Part shown: piece after piece, positions 60,295 to 64,000 of the stretch
How the letters are laid out: every line of letters begins with the position of its first letter
Position numbering within the stretch: position 1 is the first letter of the stretch
NCBI RefSeq assembly: GCF_002109325.1
Contig: NZ_CP015348.1
Location: forward strand, 897,001 to 961,000
From: Sporosarcina ureae
Lineage (GTDB): Bacteria; Bacillota; Bacilli; Bacillales_A; Planococcaceae
Length of the DNA: 64,000 nt
Direction of reading: 5' to 3'
The notes under the pieces: generated by a model
The model's database searches: none
The model's input: only the letters and a program-made list of their open reading frames with translations
Told to the model about the DNA's origin: nothing
Made by a program: the position numbers and the translations under genes

Positions 60295-61368
60295 ATGATG
60301 TTTATATTTTTATTTTTTACGGTTCTTATTCTGGCGATCACCGTTAGACGCCTTGGACATAAGCCAGTGATTTCCACAGTTGCCGGCGCTCCGCTTATGT
60401 CGATGGGCATAGCACTGAAAAGCGTCGGATTCGTATATTTTCCGCACGTAAACAGTACCGTATTTTACGTACTTATTGCGGGCGCTTTTTGGATACTGAT
60501 TCATTACGTATTCGATGTATTTCAGAAAGATTTTTATTTGCTTCATGTACAAGACCCGATATCGAGTTTTTCAATCGGCACTTGGATTGCCTCTGTTTCG
60601 ATCATACTTATTTTACTGTCCGATCAAAACATCTCCAGTTCAATGAACATTCTCTTTTACATTAATCTCACATTTTGGTTTATTTATATTGGACTCGTTA
60701 TAAGAAATTATAGTCTCATTTTCACCAACCTGAAAAAGTATATAGATCAAATTCATGGCGGATTGCTGCTGACGTGCGTGTCCACACAATCCATTGTGAT
60801 TTCTGGCTACCATGTTTTCACTGGTGAGAATTGGACAGTTCCCGTTACTACTCTGCTCATTATTGGTTCACTGTTTTACATACTAAACTTTTTGCTGATC
60901 GTGTTTCGTTATGTAAATGCTTCGACTAACGACTTAACAGTCAACTGGATTAATACGAATTGCATTTTACACGGCGCTATATCCATTACAGGCGTGGCTT
61001 TGACATTCTCCCATCCTGCAGCCTTCTCCCTCCTATACATCGTTTGGATTCTTTCATTCGTTTTCTTCTTGGTCATTGAACTAATTGAGATTCTGTGGGC
61101 TTTTCAACGTATTCGGAAACTCGGCTGGCATCATGGTATCTTTGTCTATTCACCAACGCAATGGGCTCGGGTTTTCACATTCGGCATGTTCCTTTTCTTT
61201 ACGGAACGAATTCCTGCGGGCCAGCATGAATGGATCGATGTGTTAGCACAGTTGCTGCAACTCTTCTTGCCGGTTGTGATTGTTCTATTAATTATCGCGG
61301 AAGTTGCGTTGATGAGCATGCAGATTGATCGTCAACTACGGTCGGAAAGAAACGGAGCGATTGATTGA
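60295..61368 (+). CDS. Polytopic membrane protein of unknown function
   Basis: A 357-residue, highly hydrophobic protein with about nine membrane segments. AGAGGGATACA precedes the ATG. Conserved-looking stretches are VNWINTNCILHGAISITG near residue 221 and IFVYSPTQWARVFTFGMFLF near 284. The number of helices would allow a transporter of the TDT/TehA type, but I see no decisive motif. Monocistronic. Confidence 0.7.
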   Translation: MMFIFLFFTVLILAITVRRLGHKPVISTVAGAPLMSMGIALKSVGFVYFPHVNSTVFYVLIAGAFWILIHYVFDVFQKDFYLLHVQDPISSFSIGTWIASVSIILILLSDQNISSSMNILFYINLTFWFIYIGLVIRNYSLIFTNLKKYIDQIHGGLLLTCVSTQSIVISGYHVFTGENWTVPVTTLLIIGSLFYILNFLLIVFRYVNASTNDLTVNWINTNCILHGAISITGVALTFSHPAAFSLLYIVWILSFVFFLVIELIEILWAFQRIRKLGWHHGIFVYSPTQWARVFTFGMFLFFTERIPAGQHEWIDVLAQLLQLFLPVVIVLLIIAEVALMSMQIDRQLRSERNGAID

Positions 61369-61468
61369 ATGACTGTAAACGATACCAGATCCATACACGA
61401 CTCTAGTTCAATTTCGAACGATTTTCGGGTGGTGTTTCGGACTGGTATTCAATCTGTTCTTGTATAAA

Positions 61469-61520
61469 CTTAACTAATATGTTAAGGTATTAATTCAGAC
61501 GACTTTCTTAATTTATTAAG
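61469..61520 (+). promoter_or_regulatory. Pair of CTTAA inverted repeats upstream of the Opu operon
   Basis: CTTAAC-N6-GTTAAG (61469-61486) and CTTAAT-N2-ATTAAG (61507-61520) lie 100 bases before the ABC ATPase gene. They could be repressor sites (GbsR/OpcR-type control is known for opu genes). The second one also lies within agacg...cgtct followed by TTTTTTT at 61534, which could attenuate transcription. Confidence 0.4.
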
Positions 61521-61603
61521 GAGCCACGTCTATTTTTTTAATTCCTTATTTCAAAACCGAATAGTTATAAGGATTTCCCTTTAATAACACACAGGAGGTA
61601 CTT

Positions 61604-62740
61604 ATGCTAAAGTTTGAAAATGTTACAAAAGTGTACGATGGTGGATTTCAAGCTGTGAAATCTGTCAACTTCGAGATTGCTGAAGGTGAATTACTAGTTC
61701 TCATAGGACCCAGTGGTTCAGGTAAGTCTACTACGATGAAAATGATTAACCGGATTATTCCACACACAAGTGGGAAAATTTCTATCAACGGCAAAGATAT
61801 CAAATCTTATAATGCCGCTGATCTCCGCAGAAATATCGGTTATGTCATTCAGCAAATCGGTCTTTTCCCTCATTATACAATCGAAAAAAACATTTCTATT
61901 GTACCGCAACTTAAAAACTGGGATGAAAAAGAAATTAAAGCACGTGTACTCGAACTACTTGAATTAGTCGGACTGGATCCGGAAATCTATGCTACACGGT
62001 ATCCAAAAGAATTATCAGGTGGACAGCAACAACGTGTCGGAATTGCGAGAGCGCTTGCAGCGAATCCAGATGTGATTTTAATGGATGAACCGTTCAGTGC
62101 GCTGGACCCCATTACACGGGAGCAATTGCAAGAAGAATTACTGAAGTTACATAAAAAGTTAAAGAAGACTATTGTCTTTGTTACACACGACATGGACGAA
62201 GCGCTAAAGATGGGCGATCGTATTGCCATTATGAAAGACGGCAATTTACTTCAGCTAGACACGCCAGAGAAATTACTACATGAACCCGCTCACGGCTTTG
62301 TAGAAGAATTTATGGGTAAGCATCGTATTATCCAAAATCCTGAACTGATGCCGGTTACGGAAATCATGGCAGAAAAGGTCGTCACTACACGTTCTACTAC
62401 TTCTCCAGAACGAGCCATTTCTCTAATACGTCAACGTAAAATTACGGATCTTCTCGTTGTAGATGATCATAAGAAATTACTTGGCATCGTCTCCGCTTAC
62501 GATTTAATTAAAAATTTGGATAGCATCAAAACCATTGATGACGTAATGAAACCCGCAGTACCTTTTTTATTGGATACAGCAACGGCGAAAGATGCCATTA
62601 TTATGATGGACACTTCCCCGTTCGGCATGATTCCAATTGTCAATGAACAGCATATATTGGTAGGTCTTGTAAACCGCGGCTCCTTGCTCTCTGCGATGTC
62701 TAGTCAATGGACAGATAAGGGGGCAGATTTAGATGAATGA
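61604..62740 (+). CDS. opuCA: Compatible-solute ABC transporter ATPase (OpuCA/OpuBA type)
   Basis: The 378-residue protein has an ABC domain with Walker A GPSGSGKSTTMK, signature LSGGQQQRVGIARAL, Walker B VILMDEPFSALDP and the H-loop FVTHD, then two C-terminal CBS domains (about 250-365). This is the plan of OpuCA/OpuBA, which imports betaine, carnitine or choline; the CBS pair senses ionic strength or c-di-AMP. CAGGAGGT precedes the ATG. It overlaps the permease gene by eight bases. Confidence 0.92.
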   Translation: MLKFENVTKVYDGGFQAVKSVNFEIAEGELLVLIGPSGSGKSTTMKMINRIIPHTSGKISINGKDIKSYNAADLRRNIGYVIQQIGLFPHYTIEKNISIVPQLKNWDEKEIKARVLELLELVGLDPEIYATRYPKELSGGQQQRVGIARALAANPDVILMDEPFSALDPITREQLQEELLKLHKKLKKTIVFVTHDMDEALKMGDRIAIMKDGNLLQLDTPEKLLHEPAHGFVEEFMGKHRIIQNPELMPVTEIMAEKVVTTRSTTSPERAISLIRQRKITDLLVVDDHKKLLGIVSAYDLIKNLDSIKTIDDVMKPAVPFLLDTATAKDAIIMMDTSPFGMIPIVNEQHILVGLVNRGSLLSAMSSQWTDKGADLDE

Positions 62741-63386
62741 TTTAAATATATGGCAACAACTTGTGGAACAAACCAAACTACGATGGCCGGAAGTGCTCGA
62801 AGCAACTTCCATCCATATTCAACTCGTATTCTTCTCAATGATCCTCGCTGTAGTCATTGCGGTAACGCTCGGTATTCTTATTACACGTGTACCTAAACTA
62901 AAAACTGGGGTACTTGGTGCGGCAGGCATTATGCAAACCATACCTAGTTTAGCTGTGCTCGGCTTTATGATTCCCATTTTCGGAATTGGCGTCAAAACAG
63001 CTATTGCTGCGTTATTCCTTTACTCTTTACTGCCTATTATGCGAAACACTTATACAGGCATTAAAGACGTTGATCCCGCCACAATCGAAGCGGCGAGAGG
63101 TATGGGTATGACCAACATGCAAATTTTGTTTAAAGTAGAATTACCCCTTGCTATTCCTATTATTATGGCCGGTATTCGAACAGCTGCGGTTATTAACGTC
63201 GGAAACGCGACACTTGCAGCATTCATCGGAGCAGGTGGACTTGGTGACTTCATTTTCCTCGGTATTACACGTGGAATTGACGGATTGATTTTACTTGGGG
63301 CCATTCCAGCAGCGATCCTTGCGATTGCCCTTGAAACGTTCTTTAGCGCCGTTGAACGTTGGACGACGCCGAAAGGATTGAGATGA
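62733..63386 (+). CDS. opuCB: Compatible-solute ABC transporter permease (OpuCB/OpuBB type)
   Basis: A 217-residue permease, exactly the usual length for OpuCB. It has about six membrane segments and the EAA loop EAARGMGMTNMQILFKVELP followed by LAIPIIMAGIR. GTGG at 62703-62706 and the ATPase coding end provide the ribosome site; the start overlaps the ATPase gene by eight bases, so the two are coupled. Confidence 0.92.
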   Translation: MNDLNIWQQLVEQTKLRWPEVLEATSIHIQLVFFSMILAVVIAVTLGILITRVPKLKTGVLGAAGIMQTIPSLAVLGFMIPIFGIGVKTAIAALFLYSLLPIMRNTYTGIKDVDPATIEAARGMGMTNMQILFKVELPLAIPIIMAGIRTAAVINVGNATLAAFIGAGGLGDFIFLGITRGIDGLILLGAIPAAILAIALETFFSAVERWTTPKGLR

Positions 63387-63387
63387 C

Positions 63388-64000
63388 TTGAAAAACAAAC
63401 TGACACTGTTGCTCGTCACGACCTTACTGGCTAGCCTACTTTCAGGCTGTATTTTCAATGAAAAAGATTCACTTAGACTCGGTTCTCGAAATAATACGGA
63501 AAGTATTATTTTATCTAATATCATGGGACAATTAATTGAAGATCGCTTAGGTGTAGATATTATTTACAAAGAAAACTTAGGTGGCTCATCCGTCGTCTGG
63601 AACGCGATGACTAATGACCACATCGACGTCATCCCTGACTACACGGGAACTATTGTCGTGACGTATTATCAAGAAGAGCCTGGAACAGCTGAAGAAACAC
63701 TAGCTTCGACCAAACGACTCGTCGCCGGTGACAACATTACCGCACTCGGTACGTTCGGATTCAATAACACGTATACACTAGCACTTGATGAAGAGAAAGC
63801 GGAAGAGCTAGGCCTCGTGACATTTAGTGATTTCGCTAAAGTGTCGAACGATTTCACTCTCGGCGCCGTATTCGAATTTATTGATCGACCAGACGGATTA
63901 CCTGGTTTCGAAAAAGAATATGACATCGAATTTAAAGACGTCAAAGGGATGGATCACGGTATGATGTATCGTGCGATTGGCGCAAATGAAGTAGATGTCA
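63388..64000 (+). CDS. opuCC: Compatible-solute-binding lipoprotein (OpuCC/OpuBC type), cut by right edge
   Basis: It starts at TTG one base after the permease stop, with AAAGGA upstream. Lipobox LSGC places the lipidated Cys at 21. The visible 204 residues form an OpuAC-type binding domain: LRLGSRNNTESIILSNIMGQ, IDVIPDYTGTIVVTYYQEEP and the FGFNNTYTLAL strand. It binds the substrate outside the membrane. The C-terminal third and the expected second permease gene lie beyond the window. Confidence 0.9.
   Translation, partial: MKNKLTLLLVTTLLASLLSGCIFNEKDSLRLGSRNNTESIILSNIMGQLIEDRLGVDIIYKENLGGSSVVWNAMTNDHIDVIPDYTGTIVVTYYQEEPGTAEETLASTKRLVAGDNITALGTFGFNNTYTLALDEEKAEELGLVTFSDFAKVSNDFTLGAVFEFIDRPDGLPGFEKEYDIEFKDVKGMDHGMMYRAIGANEVDV

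Overview
The window looks like chromosomal DNA of an endospore-forming, low-G+C Gram-positive bacterium of the Bacillales. Sporosarcina or a close Planococcaceae relative is my best guess from gene content; I cannot confirm it. Spore functions are represented by a CwlJ-type germination hydrolase, a CotY/CotZ-family coat protein and a YheC/YheD-type ATP-grasp protein. Ribosome binding sites are strong (AAAGGAGG type), TTG/GTG starts are frequent, and intrinsic hairpin terminators follow many genes. I see no rRNA, tRNA, CRISPR array, prophage or intact insertion sequence.

Layout. 1-3.8 kb: the tail of an unidentified gene, a degenerate 21-bp repeat array, a C39-like cysteine-protease-fold protein, the 5'-3' exonuclease YpcP, two tandem Gly/Pro/Gln-rich paralogues and a MEDS-domain protein. 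3.8-7.3 kb: AlkD-like glycosylase, CotY/Z-family coat protein and a coupled pair of ATP-grasp ligases. 7.5-11.3 kb: FAD 2-hydroxyacid dehydrogenase coupled to a BASS transporter, then a CapA-like protein. 11.4-22.1 kb: SCO1 lipoprotein beside a decayed GMC-oxidoreductase fragment, OsmC-like protein, HNH nuclease, paired hairpin elements, an ECF sigma/anti-sigma/polysaccharide-deacetylase operon with a clear ECF promoter, and a GMC oxidoreductase/subunit 3/SCO1 operon. 22.4-30 kb: CwlJ, a DHH-CBS-nucleotidyltransferase fusion, a nuclease-fold/K+-channel-like fusion, a 444-residue pentapeptide-repeat protein and an SH3-domain protein. 30.3-38.3 kb: deaminase, an NAD(P)HX repair gene interrupted by an in-frame stop, a PlsY-like/GNAT-aminotransferase pair and a zinc alcohol dehydrogenase. 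38.4-45 kb: a six-gene acyl-CoA degradation operon led by a TetR regulator. 45.2-50.5 kb: small membrane proteins, then a DASS dicarboxylate transporter with a CitA/DcuS-type two-component system. 50.8-60 kb: glyoxalase II and I, CrtO-like acyltransferase, carotenoid-desaturase-like oxidoreductase, a YdjM-like protein, an SDR, an S66 peptidase and several unknowns. 60.3-64 kb: a polytopic membrane protein and the first three genes of an OpuC/OpuB-type compatible-solute ABC transporter, cut by the right edge.

How genes work together. The FAD dehydrogenase and BASS transporter probably import and oxidise a 2-hydroxyacid. The ECF operon probably senses envelope stress and trims cell-wall or surface polysaccharide. 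The GMC/Tat-subunit/SCO1 operon is a membrane-side oxidation module. The acyl-CoA operon covers activation, racemisation, dehydrogenation, 3-hydroxyacyl oxidation and thiolysis, probably of branched substrates. The best candidates for undescribed biology are the nuclease-fold/channel fusion, the signal-peptidase-like anti-sigma factor, the PlsY/GNAT-aminotransferase pair, the ATP-grasp pair, the pentapeptide-repeat protein, and three families of intergenic repeats or hairpins.
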